Shown in pieces: positions 30,300-41,329 of a stretch of DNA of 64,000 bases (position 1 is the stretch's first letter; every line of letters starts with the position of its first letter). The notes below the pieces were generated by a model. That model saw nothing but the letters and a program-made list of their open reading frames with translations, had not been told where the DNA came from and searched no databases. The translations under genes were made by a program, and so were the position numbers. The DNA comes from Prionace glauca (Eukaryota; Chordata; Chondrichthyes; Carcharhiniformes; Carcharhinidae): the NCBI GenBank assembly GCA_037974335.1, contig CM075760.1, positions 33,737,609-33,801,608 on the forward strand, read 5' to 3'.

Positions 30300-30640
30300 T
30301 AGATTATTTATGCTCTTAATTCAGGGGATGTGGACTTGGCTGGCGATGGCAGCAGACGTTACCAATCTCGAATTACCCTTGATAAGATGGTACTGAATTG
30401 CCTGTCGGAACGGTTGGTGTCTCTGCAGTGCAAGTACACACACCGCGCTTTCAGAGAGGGAATTCCAGAATATATAGAGACCGAGGGACAGTGAAGGAAT
30501 GAAGAATATTTCCAAATCCGGACAGTGGTGGCGTTCGCATGTCCTTTTAAATTGTAGCTGTTCTGAGCCTGCAATGTCCAAGGATGTGTTAAGTTGACAT
30601 CCGTTTCGCGTCGTGCCAAAGAGCACGGTTTCACTGCCAT
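30300..30640 (+). repeat. Dispersed repeat (family E)
   Basis: Counterpart of 20,160-20,420 at the same distance from the NAR V leader: TTAATTCAGGGGATGTGGAC, GGTTGGTGTCTCTGCAG and GAGAGGGAATTCCAGAATAT landmarks. Confidence 0.6.
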
Positions 30641-31194
30641 CTCCTTTGCTATTGCAGATGTTGTGAAATGCTGATTTTAGTTGCTGTTTCTTGCTCTTTT
30701 GTTTGCTCGATACCCAAATAGTAAAGTCAGCATATCTTGGCAATCGCTAATGCTCTCAATTCATTGGTTTTGTAGACCATCACAGAAGGCACACAACCGC
30801 CAAGTACGTGTGGGCCTGGAGTCACCCTTGGCCAAAGTGGAAAGTGATGGAATATTTCCTTTCCTGCAGGGCACTAGACAATCTGATATATTTCTTGTGA
30901 GGGCTCCAATTACGGAAACAAAATTGTAACTGCATTTTAAAACTCACATTCTGTTGCAGTTGGATTTGAAAATATGCCTTGAGAAAATTTCCTCCCCTTA
31001 GAATTACTCTCCCAGTGATATTACCACTCTGCCACCGTCTCCCCTTTCAACATTGATAGAGTACTTATAGCAGAGAAGAAGGTCATTTTGAAGCGGAATG
31101 CATATGTTGGCACTCTATGCACATATGTATGCACATTTTCACACTAATCCCTCAGCGTCCACACCCACTTTCATAGCGTTTTCGTCATTTCCAT
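30641..31194. other. No gene recognised
   Basis: Open frames are short and unrelated to known families. Around 30,960-31,045 there is a weak family D-like tail. Confidence 0.4.
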
Positions 31195-31480
31195 TTGCCC
31201 GGGGTGCCTGGGCTCTTGGTTAAGCTGGTTACTTTTCCAAGACAGCGGGAAGTGTCGACGGAGTCAATAGATGGAAGGTTGATTTGCGTGATGAACTGGG
31301 CTCCGTTCACAACCTTGATAGTTATCCATAAACAGGAACTGTCACATCAAGTCAGTGATGTACATGTGACTCCAGAGCCACAGAAAGCACGTTGACTCGT
31401 GGTTTCCTTCCACAATGACGTAGCATGCCACTCGGATCAAATTCAATTGACGATAGAGATCAAATCTTGCCAGCAATGTC
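31195..31480 (+). repeat. Family D-like repeat, diverged
   Basis: Positions 31,350-31,400 carry GTACATGTGACTCCAGAGCC, followed by TTTCCTTCC and ATTCAATTGACGATAGAG-like pieces. Confidence 0.4.
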
Positions 31481-32224
31481 CAAATGAAGAATAACAAATA
31501 CGTCATTATTAGTTCGCAACAGTAAGATTTGAGTTACATCACTCAGGAGGACAACAGATAACTGGTTAAGGATGCTGACTAATAATGGTCTAAGGATGAA
31601 AAGCGGTGAACTGTGGTTCCGCTCCATTCTCTATCAGTCTGTAACTCCACAGATTCGGGAATCTTCTGCTGAAGCAGGACTACAGATCCCCGGCCCAGCA
31701 CATAGCTGATGTAACCAATTCCGAATAGTGAACATCGGTGGCAACCTCTCAAATAATGTAGGACAGGTAAGGCACATCAGAGGCTGAGCAGTGAAATGAG
31801 GCTGCGGGTGTCACTGCCACGGGCAATGGCTCCACAAGGTTGTTTCAATCAAATCCAGTTGGGAGCTGCCAGATACATGTGACAACAACGCCCTCTGACG
31901 GTGAGTAAGGGAACTGTACACTGTCCCGATCGCCAATAAAGTACAAGATCATCAATGTGGAATTTCCAGTGGTCTTCTTCTGAAAGTTGTGTTTCAAACT
32001 ATTCAGCACTGCAAATAGACGAATGGAAATACGAGTCAGTTGGGAGAAAATGCATTTCCCTTTATTTATGAACCTAATTACAATTTGTTCGTATCTTTTT
32101 TATTTTGCATTTTGAAATCTTTATTTCTCACTTTCTTGCATTTCTCCTTCCTCACATTTGTAATCTTCTGTCCACTGTACAAAATCGTAAAGATATTATT
32201 CGCAAAGTGAGTTGCATGATTTTC
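31481..32224. other. No gene recognised
   Basis: I find no exon, RSS, RNA gene or repeat that I can name. Confidence 0.4.
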
Positions 32225-32395
32225 GCAGCAAGCGAATCGAAAGGTGATATACTTCCAAGTCAGGATGGTGTGTGACCTGGAGGTGAACTTGCAGGTGATG
32301 ATATCGCAATGTGTCTGCTGCCCCTGTCCTTCCAGATATTAGAGACTTTGGGATCGGAAGATGCAGTGAAAGGACGCTTACCCCGTTTTTTAAAA
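32225..32395 (+). repeat. Dispersed repeat (family E), partial
   Basis: GGTGATATACTTCCAAGTCA, GGAGGTGAACTTGCAGG and CCCTGTCCTTCCAG landmarks. Confidence 0.55.
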
Positions 32396-33194
32396 AAATC
32401 AAATAGATGTAAATGCAGACATCAATTTCAGAGGAAGCCTGTGGTTCTGCTGGTTAATTATTATGCTACTCCGAACATTGCTTTTAATATAATAAATAAC
32501 CAATAAATATTTCTAATTATCAAATCACCTCATGATGACTCAGTCCGTGGGCTGAACACACATTCCCATTCTGCTCAAATCCATCAAACAGATATTCCGC
32601 TTTCCCCCTACCATTTAGTTCATTTACAATGTGTTGTTTATCTACTTCCCATATTGGACTCTTCAAATCCCGCAGGATCCAATGGCAGCCCCCAGAGACT
32701 GCAGGGAATTCTCACCGTTATAGAGGAGCTTTTTAAAATTAGAACCCCCAGAAGAAGTACTGGAAAATGTAGTTTCACTTCTCTACCCAATTTTACAGGG
32801 AAATCATTCAATTTTACAGGGTCATGGTTCAGTTTGATTGCATTCCAATTCGCTGCAGTGAGATGAACAAATTCACTTTGTTCCTTTCGCCCTCCGCCAG
32901 GAGGATTCATTGGAGATAAAGGAGTTGCGAGATCATTGGCTGACTTGAAGAACGAAGAAGCTTGAAGCCGATTGGGTGTCATCTGATAACGTTGCCATTG
33001 ATCTCAGATGTAGAGATTATGCAGTGAAAATTCAAAAACAATGGCGTCCACTGTGGGGCTGGAACCCATGGTCCATTAACTGTGATCAGATAATGTTGAT
33101 CAGCAGAATTTCCACAAGATGGATTATCACAGGCTGATACTAACACTGCTCTTTGAATGCAGTTGAGCTGCAGTAACATTGAACGCAGTAGAAA
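32396..33194. other. No gene recognised
   Basis: A 114-codon minus-strand frame (32,982-32,638) shows no motif and no splice context. Confidence 0.4.
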
Positions 33195-33495
33195 GGGCGG
33201 CACGGTGATTAACACTGATGCCTCACAGCGCCAGGGACACAGGTTAAATTTCTCTCGTCACTGTCTGTGTGAAGCTTGCACGTTCTCACCGTGTCTGCGT
33301 GGGTTTCTTCCGGGTGCTCCTGTTTCTTTTCCAAAGACCTGTGGGTTAAGTTTAGCCATGCTGAATTGACCCTAGTGCTGGCGGGATTAGCGGGGTAAAT
33401 CTATTGGTTTACTGGAATCGGACATGGGTGGGAATATTGTTGGCGTGGAGTCAACGGGCCAAACGGCCTTCTTTTATACTGTCGAGATTCTATGA
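33195..33495 (+). mobile_element. SINE-like repeat (family A)
   Basis: GGCGGCACGGTGATTAACAC at the head and GAGTCAACGGGCCAAACGGC at the 3' part. More diverged than the 27,027 copy. Confidence 0.7.
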
Positions 33496-33751
33496 GAATA
33501 CATCATTCTTCATTTTGACTGGAGGAGCCAAAAAGGACAGTGCAAATATAAATTGCTGTGGGTAATTGTCGGGATTGTGGAGTGGGACAGATTTTTCTTT
33601 CTGCTGTTGAAACTGGCACCAATATCACTCATGTTTTCGATCAGAAAATAATTCCAACTCCACTTAACTTGTTTGCTACAGGAAAACAATATACCTTCAT
33701 TTCCTGACCGGGAATTGTATCACTGCTGTGAAAGTGCCGAACCCCAACCAG

Positions 33752-34120
33752 CATAAGAACATAAGAACATAAGAACATAAGAAATAGGAGCAGGAGTAGG
33801 CCATCTGACCCTTCGAGCCTGCCCCGCCATTCAATAAGATCATGGCTGATCTGTCGTGACTCAGCTCCACCTTCCCGCCCTCTCCCCATAACCCTTAATC
33901 CCTTCTCTTATCAAAAACCCATCAACCCGTTTCTTAAAAATATTTAGCGAGGCAGCCTCCACCACTTCAACGGGCAGAGAATTCCAGAGATTCACCACCC
34001 TTTGAGTGAAGAAGTTCCTCCTCAACTCTGTTCTAAACCGCCCCCCCTTTATCTTGAGGCTGTGCCCCCTAGTCCTACTGTCTTTTTTGAGCGGGAACAG
34101 TCTCTCCACCTCTGTCCTTT
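33752..34120 (-). mobile_element. CR1-clade LINE 3' fragment
   Basis: The inverted 3' tail (CATAAGAACATAAGAACATA) at 33,753 leads into the LNIFKKRVDGFLIREG and RFRTELRRNFFTQRVV blocks on the minus strand. Another copy of the same subfamily begins abruptly at its 5' side. Confidence 0.9.
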
Positions 34121-34495
34121 CATAAGAACATAAGAACATAAGAAATAGGAGCAGGAGTAGGCCATCTGGCCCTTCGAGCCTGCCCCGCCATTCAATAAGA
34201 TCATGGCTGATCTGTCGTGACTCAGCTCCACCTTCCCGCCCTCTCCCCATAACCCTTAATCCCTTCTCTTATCAAAAACCCATCAACCCGTTTCTTAAAA
34301 AACACCCTACCCCCAACTCCATGTCCCCTGACCTTCTGCAATAACCTCTTGTGAGGTACCTTGTCAAACGCCTTCTGAAAATCCAGAAAGACCACATCCA
34401 CCGGCTCTCCTCCATCCACTGCCCTAGACACATCCTCATAGAACTCCAGTAAATTTGTCAGACACGACTTCCCTTTAATGAAACCGTGTTGCAGA
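34121..34495 (-). mobile_element. CR1-clade LINE with internal deletion
   Basis: From left to right (minus-strand 3' to 5') the element holds the tail and the C-terminal KKRVDGFLIREGIKGYGERAGRWS block, then jumps directly at about 34,300 to the RT core ([27 protein letters not shown]) and on to the SCLTNLLEFYED region. About 0.9 kb of RT present in the 37,536 copy is missing. The junction is in frame over 69 codons (34,431-34,222). Confidence 0.88.
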
Positions 34496-34624
34496 TCTCC
34501 AGGGAAACTGCCTGCAAGAATTTTAATCTAATCTGTCCATGCTAAATTGGCGTTTTATTTCTACTTCAGCATTTTCTTTTTATGTACCAGGGACAAGTCT
34601 GTCTGACAAATGCTTCTCGGTATA

Positions 34625-34775
34625 AACAAGTGTACTGCGGATGCTGGAATCTGAAACAAGAATACTCGAAAATCTCAACAGATCTGAAAAAACCTGTGAA
34701 GAGACAATGGAACTAATGTTCAAAGTCTGGATGACTCTTCGTCAGAGCTGAAGACCAAGACATTTGGAAGAGATT
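34625..34775 (+). repeat. Family C repeat
   Basis: GATGCTGGAATCTGAAAC, GAAAATCTCAACAGATCTG and CTTCGTCAGAGCTGAAG landmarks. The stretch from 34,776 to 35,255 holds AT-rich DNA with (TA)n at about 35,032 and no gene. Confidence 0.6.
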
Positions 34776-35269
34776 TATACTGTAATGGTGAGGGATATGG
34801 GTGTGGGGTGGGTGGCAAACTTATCACATATAAATACAAAAACAAAGGGAATGTAAATGGTAGTGATCATGGCTAAGAAGGGTGTTGCTGGCTGCCAATT
34901 AAGAGATCAGAATGTGGAAATGGCAGGACAAAGGAAATGCAAGAGATGGACCGAGCGGGGTGGAGGGAGGGAGGGGGAGGGACGACAAGTTGGAAAATGA
35001 GATTTTAAATAATGCAAACATGAAAGTTAATATATATATAGAAGATATAAAACGACAAAAAGTAAATAAATAAGATAGAATGAAATAAAACAAAATAAAT
35101 GAAATTGGGATGAAGATGGAGGAGAGGAGATGATCTGAAGTTGTTAAACTCAATGATTAGTCCTGAACGCAGTAAGTGTCGAATTGGGAGATCCACTAAT
35201 TGGGATAACCACTAATAGTCACATTTCAGTTCAGTTGATCATTTTACTTTTTTAAATGTGTATTCCAGA

Positions 35270-35543
35270 TCTCAGCGGGAATCCTCACTCACACCGCCAG
35301 AGGGAAAATATGTCACTTCAAGCTGCTCCTTTACCGCCTATGCTTATTATTTATTCTGGTACCGTCAGTACCCAGGCAGACAGCCTGAGTTTGCCGTCCG
35401 CCGGGACCCAAGCGACAGTTCAAGGCCGATTTCGCTCGGACCCGGTTTTCAGATTGAGTCCAGCAGTCAGACAGGTTGTACCGACTGACAATCTCGGAGC
35501 TGCGGTTGTCTGACACCGCGGTCTATTACTGTGCGCAGAGTCT
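35270..35543 (+). pseudogene. TCR V pseudogene
   Basis: After a good acceptor (TTTTTTAAATGTGTATTCCAG) the exon shows V features: PPEGKYVTSSCSFTAYAYYLFWYRQYPGRQPEF, with first cysteine and core Trp. Framework 3 continues in other frames (RFRSDPVFRLS, then LYRLTISELRLSDTAVYYCAQS with the second cysteine), so at least two length changes break it. The very start is also out of register with a normal V N-terminus. No leader exon was identified upstream. Confidence 0.82.
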
Positions 35544-35582
35544 CACAGTGATGAGAACGAGTGAAATTCTCGTCCAAAAACT
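35544..35582 (+). other. 23-RSS of V pseudogene 35,270-35,543
   Basis: Heptamer CACAGTG (35,544-35,550), 23-bp spacer, nonamer CCAAAAACT (35,574-35,582). Single copy. Confidence 0.9.
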
Positions 35583-36337
35583 GCCGCAGGTTTCTGCGTC
35601 ACAGCTGCTGTCTGCTGAGGACTGTTTGCAGCAGCCAGTTACACACTGACACTGGAATAGGTTTCTGTGCACAAAGACCCAGAGAACAATTAGCAGAAAT
35701 GCCATCAGAAACGGCACAAACCGAACATTTTTTCTGCCTGATTATTGCATTCACGTCGTGACTGCAAAACTGGCTGCCCACCAGTCACAACACAAACTCC
35801 CGTTAGTTTCCTGAAATTAGCTCTGTCGATGCAGTGAAATGGGGTTATCGGAAAGTAACACTGTTTAAAATATCAGTCTGCAATGGAAACAGGCTTACGC
35901 CAGGTGAAAATGTTGATAATTAAATGAAACGTGTTAATTGTTCCTCACTGTTACAGAGGTGTGGAAATATTAACCAAACATACCGCTAAAAAGCAGTTGG
36001 TTCTGAGCCTTGCTGCCACCTTGTGGGAGAGTTCAAAATTTCTACCTGTAATGTTCAGTTCCATTCAGAACAGAATTGCTCAGGAATTCTTTTTACAAGC
36101 AATTCAACAGATTACACAAAACTATCTTGTCAGTAAATATTGCGTTGTTCGATGTAAATACTGTACTGAACTTTACTCTGTGGTCTATTTTCCTATTGTA
36201 ATTTATGTTTCACGTATTCATTTATGAAACAATCCCCTTGTTTCGATTACTGCCTTGGTTAACAACTGTCCAGACCGTATTTCTTCTCACAGCCTACAAA
36301 CCATATAAAAACAACTCTTTTTTGAAAAAAAATATTA
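35583..36337. other. No gene recognised
   Basis: I see no exon or repeat that I can name in this stretch. Confidence 0.4.
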
Positions 36338-36575
36338 GTCACAAGTAGGCTTACATTAACACTGCAATGAAGTTACTGTGAAATTCTCCTCGTCGCCTGT
36401 TCATGACAATGCATCCAACCAGCACGTCTTTCAATCTGTGGGAGGAATTTGGAGCACCCGGCGGAAACCCACACAGGCACGGGGAGAATGTGCAAACTCC
36501 ACACGGACAATGATCCAAGACAGGAATCAAACCCATGTCACTGGCGCTGTGAGGCAACAATGCCACAATGCCACC
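36338..36575 (-). mobile_element. SINE-like repeat (family B)
   Basis: It shares the core CTGTGGGAGGAA..GGAGCACCCGG with family A but has a different 3' part, GTAGGCTTACATTAACACTG then GCAATGAAGTTACTGTGA. A second copy is at 57,848-58,146. Confidence 0.7.
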
Positions 36576-36639
36576 CCTGTAATTGCAGCAAATACATATC
36601 ACTCACAATTTCATCACATAATATTGAGCATCGCCACAG

Positions 36640-36942
36640 AAGTTCCATAGACCCCTACAGTGCAGAAAGAGGCCCTTCGGCCCAGCGAGTCTGCACCGAA
36701 CACCATCCAACCCAGGCCCTACCCCCATATACTATACCCACTAATCCCTCGACTAAGGGGAAATTTCTTAGCATGGCCAATCAACCTAACCCACAGCTCT
36801 AAGGACTGTGGGAGGAAACCCACGCAGACACGAGGAGAATGTACAAACTCCACACAGACAGTGACCCGAGCCGGGAATCGAACCTAGATCCTGAAGTTAT
36901 GAAGCAGTAGTGCTAACCACTGTGCTACCGTGCCGCCCAGGT
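36640..36942 (-). mobile_element. SINE-like repeat (family A), full length
   Basis: The inverted copy runs from CCATAGACCCCTACAGTGCA to the tRNA-like head (GGGAATCGAACCTAGATCC and GTGCTAACCACTGTGCTACC). Confidence 0.8.
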
Positions 36943-37376
36943 AGCAATGAAGTTACATTCAAATCGTGTTCATGTGGACTGTTGGCTGGTGGCTCTGACA
37001 TTCATCTTATGAAGTGTTTCGAAAAGTTAGTCACGGCACGAATCAATTCCAGCCTGGATCCACTGCAGAATGCATACTGCCACAACAGATCCACAGCAGA
37101 CAGCATTCCCTGCCCCTGTGCTTAACCCTGGAACACCTAGATAACACATTCACCTATCTCAGACTCCTATTCATTGACTACAACACAGCCTTCAACACTA
37201 TTATTCCCACCAAACTCATCTCCAAACTCCATGTCCTGGGCCTCGGGATTTCCCTTTGCGGCTGGATCCTGAACTTCCTAACTCACAGACCATAAACAGT
37301 AACGATCGGCAACAACGCCTCCTCCACAATCATCTGCAACTCCATTGCCCCACAAGGCAGTGTCCTCAGCCGCTCT

Positions 37377-39011
37377 TTGTACACCTGTGTGGCCAAATTC
37401 CCCTCCAAAATGATTTTTAAGTTTGCTGATGACACCACCGTAATGGGACGGATCTCAAACAATGACGAGACAGAGTACAGGAATGAGATAGAGAATCTGG
37501 TGAACTGGTGCAGCAACAATAATCTCTCCCTCAATGTCTTGAATAACTTCTTTGTTTCTGTCTTCACGGAGGAGGACGTGAATAATTTGCCGGGTGTTAG
37601 CGATGGAAAGGTGGTAGGAATGGAGGGTCTTAATGACATTACTGTTACTAGAGAGGTGGTGCTCGACAGACTGGAGGGGCTGATTGTGGACAAGTCCCCA
37701 GGACCGGATGGAATGCATCCGAGGGTTCTGAAAGAAATGGCGGAGGTGATAGTGGATGCCTTGGTGGTTATTTTCCAGACGTCGCTGGATTCCGGGGAAG
37801 TGCCGGAAGATTGGAAAACGGCTAATGTTACGCCGTTGTTTAAGAAGGGTGGCAGGCAAAAGGCGGGGAATTATAGGCCGGTTAGTTTAACGTCTGTGGT
37901 AGGTAAAATGTTAGAAACCGTCATTAAGGAGGAAATAGCGAGGCATCTTGAGGGGAATTGCTTGATAGGGCGGACGCAACACGGTTTCATTAAAGGGAAG
38001 TCGTGTCTGACAAATTTACTGGAGTTCTATGAGGATGTGTCTAGGGCAGTGGATGGAGGAGAGCCGGTGGATGTGGTCTTTCTGGATTTTCAGAAGGCGT
38101 TTGACAAGGTACCTCACAAGAGGTTATTGCAGAATGTCAGGGGACATGGAGTTGGGGGTAGGGTGTTAGCGTGGATAGAGGATTGGTTGTCAAATAGGAG
38201 GCAGAGAGTGGGGGTCAATGGATGCTATTCGGATTGGCGGTTGGTGACGAGTGGGGTGCCCCAGGGGTCGGTGCTGGGGCCTCAGCTATTTACCATTTAT
38301 ATAGATGATCTGGAGGAGGGAACCGAGTGCAGGGTGTCGAAATTTGCTGATGACACCAAGATTGGGGGAAAGGCAAATTGTGCGGAGGGTGTGGAGAGTC
38401 TGCAGAAGGATCTAGATAGGCTGGGCGAATGGGCCAGGAAATGGCAAATGGAATTTAATGTTGGCAAGTGTGAGGTGGTCCACTTTGGTAGGAGGAATGG
38501 TAGGAAGGACTATTACTTACGGGGCGAAAAACTGAAGCAGGCGACGGTGCAGAGGGACCTCGGGGTCCTTGTGCATGAGTCGCAAAAACCCAGCTTGCAG
38601 GTGCAGCAGGTGGTCAGGAAGGCGAATGGGATGCTGGCCTTCATAGCGAAGGGGATTGAATATAAAAGTAGGGAGGTCTTGCTGCAGCTGTATAGGGCAT
38701 TGGTGAGGCCGCAGCTGGAGTACTGTGTGCAGTTATGGGCGCCGCACCTGCGCAAGGATGTTTTGGCCCTGGAGGGAGTGCAGAGGAGGTTTACTCGGCT
38801 GATACCGGAGTTGAGAGGATTGAGCTATGAGGAGAGGCTGAATAAACTAGGCTTGTACTCGTTAGAGTTTAGAAGAATGAGGGGAGATCTCATTGAGACG
38901 TATAAGATGATGAATGGGATGGATAGGATAGAGGTGGAGAGACTGTTCCCGCTCAAAAAAGACAGTAGGACTAGGGGGCACAGCCTCAAGATAAAGGGGG
39001 GGGCGGTTTAG
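37377..39011 (+). CDS. Chimeric LINE ORF (L2-like start, CR1 RT body)
   Basis: A 544-codon open frame arises by chance. The first 50-odd codons belong to the L2-like RT (KFADDTTVMGRISNNDETEYRN) and the rest to the inserted CR1 RT. The result has two FADDT motifs (residue about 20 and about 318) from different elements. Its first codon here is not an ATG (CTTTGTACACCTG). There is no reason to think the fusion is expressed as such. Confidence 0.7.
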   Translation: MYTCVAKFPSKMIFKFADDTTVMGRISNNDETEYRNEIENLVNWCSNNNLSLNVLNNFFVSVFTEEDVNNLPGVSDGKVVGMEGLNDITVTREVVLDRLEGLIVDKSPGPDGMHPRVLKEMAEVIVDALVVIFQTSLDSGEVPEDWKTANVTPLFKKGGRQKAGNYRPVSLTSVVGKMLETVIKEEIARHLEGNCLIGRTQHGFIKGKSCLTNLLEFYEDVSRAVDGGEPVDVVFLDFQKAFDKVPHKRLLQNVRGHGVGGRVLAWIEDWLSNRRQRVGVNGCYSDWRLVTSGVPQGSVLGPQLFTIYIDDLEEGTECRVSKFADDTKIGGKANCAEGVESLQKDLDRLGEWARKWQMEFNVGKCEVVHFGRRNGRKDYYLRGEKLKQATVQRDLGVLVHESQKPSLQVQQVVRKANGMLAFIAKGIEYKSREVLLQLYRALVRPQLEYCVQLWAPHLRKDVLALEGVQRRFTRLIPELRGLSYEERLNKLGLYSLEFRRMRGDLIETYKMMNGMDRIEVERLFPLKKDSRTRGHSLKIKGGAV

Positions 39012-39283
39012 AACAGAGTTGAGGAGGAACTTCTTCACTCAAAGGGTGGTGAATCTCTGGAATTCTCTGCCCGTTGAAGTGGTGGAGGCTGCCTCACTAA
39101 ATATTTTTAAGAAACGGGTTGATGGGTTTTTGATGAGAGAAGGGATTAAGGGTTATGGGGAGAGGGCGGGAAGGTGGAGCTGAGTCACGACAGATCAGCC
39201 ATGATCTTATTGAATGGCGGGGCAGGCTCGAAGGGCCAGATGGCCTACTCCTGCTCCTATTTCTGATGTTCTTATGTTCTTAT
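37536..39283 (+). mobile_element. CR1-clade LINE, 5'-truncated, nested in the L2-like element
   Basis: The youngest-looking copy of the main subfamily. Its RT is open from the NNFFVSVFTEEDVNNLPGV region through [62 protein letters not shown] and FADDTKIGGKANC to HSLKIKGG at 39,011. There a run of eight Gs (39,000 region) adds one base and ends the frame. The C-terminus continues in another frame to 39,180, and the tail is CTGATGTTCTTATGTTCTTATG. Confidence 0.95.
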
Positions 39284-40032
39284 GTCAACAAAACGAACGA
39301 GATTGTCATCGACTTCAGAAAGTGTAAAGATCATGCCACTGTCAACATCAATGGGAATGTAGGAAGTGTCGAGCTTTTAAGTGTCCAGATCACCAACAAC
39401 CTGTGCTAGTTCCCCCCCCCACCCCCCGCCCCCCACCACCACACCCCCATGCCGACACTATAGGTAAGAAAGCCCACCGAAGCCTCGACTTTCTCTGAAG
39501 AATAAGAAAATTTGGCATGTCAGCTACGACTCTCACAAACTTTTACAGATGCACCATAGAAAGCATTCTTTCTTTTTGTATCACAACTTGGTATGACTCC
39601 TGCTCTGCCCAACAAAACAAAAGGAACTGCAAAAGGATTTGAATGTAGCCCAATCCATCAGGCTAACCAGCCTCCCCTCTATTGGCTCTGACTGCATTTC
39701 CCACTGCCTCGGCAAAGCAGCCAGCATCATTATGGATCTCACGCACCCCGAACATTCTCCCTTCCACGTTCATCCTTCAGGAAGAAGATACAAAAGTCTG
39801 AGGTCAGGTACCAACCTGCCAAGGAACAGCTTCTTCTCTGCTGCTGTCAGACTTTTGAATGGACACACCCTGCAATATGTTGATCTTTCTCTACAAGTTC
39901 GCTATGACTGTAACACTACATTCTGCACTGTCTCATTTCCTTCTCTATGAACGGTATGTTTTGTCTGTATAGCGCAAGAAACAATGCTTTTCATTGTATG
40001 TTAATACGTATAACAACATTAAATCAAATCAA

Positions 40033-41290
40033 AATTTGAGATTTTTACCCTTTGAGCAACAGGAGATAGATTGGCGAAGGAACTCAGGAAAGCTTTAATA
40101 AGTTTTAGATACCTATAAAAGATGAGGCTGAGTTTAACTGGCACACTTTTGCTTTCCATTCAGCCTTGGGTACATGTAGACACTCGATCACTTCCTTCTC
40201 TCCTTGTAACCCTGCTTCCCTCTGGACAGGAGTCATTTGTTGTGCAACTTGCTCAATGAAAGCTTCTGCTACCGCATTCATTCCAAAAAACAACCCACGG
40301 CGTGATCAATGAAGTTACTGCAATTTGATTGGCCTAAGTGAGGCTAATTCTTAGTTGGCTGAAGGGGTGCGTGATCAGCCTGTAACTGAACACAGTGGGC
40401 ATCATAAATTTCAACTTGTTTTCTCGATGGTGTTGGTCATTTGCTGACGCTATTTCCCATTAATAGAGACATCACAGAGTCATAGAGTCATTGTACCCTG
40501 ACCGGCCGTCTAAGGTGTCATTTACTCATGGAACTATCCTTGTCATTAAGAAATGTTTTGCTATCTATATCGCTATTTGTTCAGGATGGAATATATATAA
40601 ATTATATGTACAATGGATAAAAATTAAAAATGCATATCTACAATTCCTTTCCAGAATGCTCACAAACCAATGATGAAGGAAGCAGTAAATGCTAAAATCC
40701 AGCTCGATTATCGACTTTGCTGCCTCAGAATTTAGAGACGGCGTTAGGGTTATGTGAAGTAGATTTACTGGTATGGAATCATAGATGTTGGACATCAAAC
40801 ATAGGCAATGACTAGATGTGCTAAGATTATTTTCATTTGAGCAAAAGACGATTGAGAGGAAATTCAGCAGAACTGATGAAAATCATAAGGGGTGTAGACT
40901 GTGCAGATGAGAAACACATGCTTCAATTGGGACAAAACGTTTAATTAGGATGTCACTGTTGTAATCTGATTGAAAAAAGAGTGAGACTGGAGATGGCTCT
41001 TTTTAATGTACTTGAAATGATTTGCTCGGAAGAGTAGTCGAAACAGATTGAATAGTACCAATCGAAATCGATTAATATATTCTAAAGGAACAAATTTGTT
41101 CCAATTTTGGGAGGGAAATGCAGAATCCGTAGCGAAATCGATAGATGTCTCAAAGAGCTTTATTAGTAACGCAGTTAATGAGACATTTCCTAAGAAGAGT
41201 ACTAGTGTGATTCAGTTCAAAGGAAGTGGAAGTTTGCAACCTCCTTCTAACCACAATGAAACTCATCGGGTGCCAAAACAGGCCGCAGTC
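40033..41290. other. Mostly unassigned; weak LINE remnant
   Basis: Around 40,840-41,060 the plus strand carries a very old CR1-like 3' remnant (GAGAGGAAATTCAGCAGAAC, then GGGACAAAACG). No exon, RSS or RNA gene was seen in the remainder. Confidence 0.4.
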
Positions 41291-41329
41291 AGTTTTTGTA
41301 TGAGAGAATCATTGAGTTCTATCACTGTG
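41291..41329 (-). other. 23-RSS of V gene 41,330-41,794
   Basis: Minus strand: heptamer CACAGTG (41,329-41,323), 23-bp spacer, nonamer ACAAAAACT (41,299-41,291). Single copy. Confidence 0.92.

Larger units (their letters stand above)
36990..40032 (+). mobile_element. L2-like LINE, split by a nested CR1 copy
   Basis: The left part (36,990-37,535) encodes RT pieces with [38 protein letters not shown] and FADDTTVMGRISNNDETEY. The right part (39,284-40,032) resumes with NKTNEIVIDFRK and carries LNPSIRLTSLPSIGSDCISH-like C-terminal remnants, and ends in short TAAATCAAATCAAA repeats. The two halves were joined at AATGTC/AACAAAAC before the CR1 inserted. This family is distinct from the CR1 copies and older. 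Confidence 0.8.
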
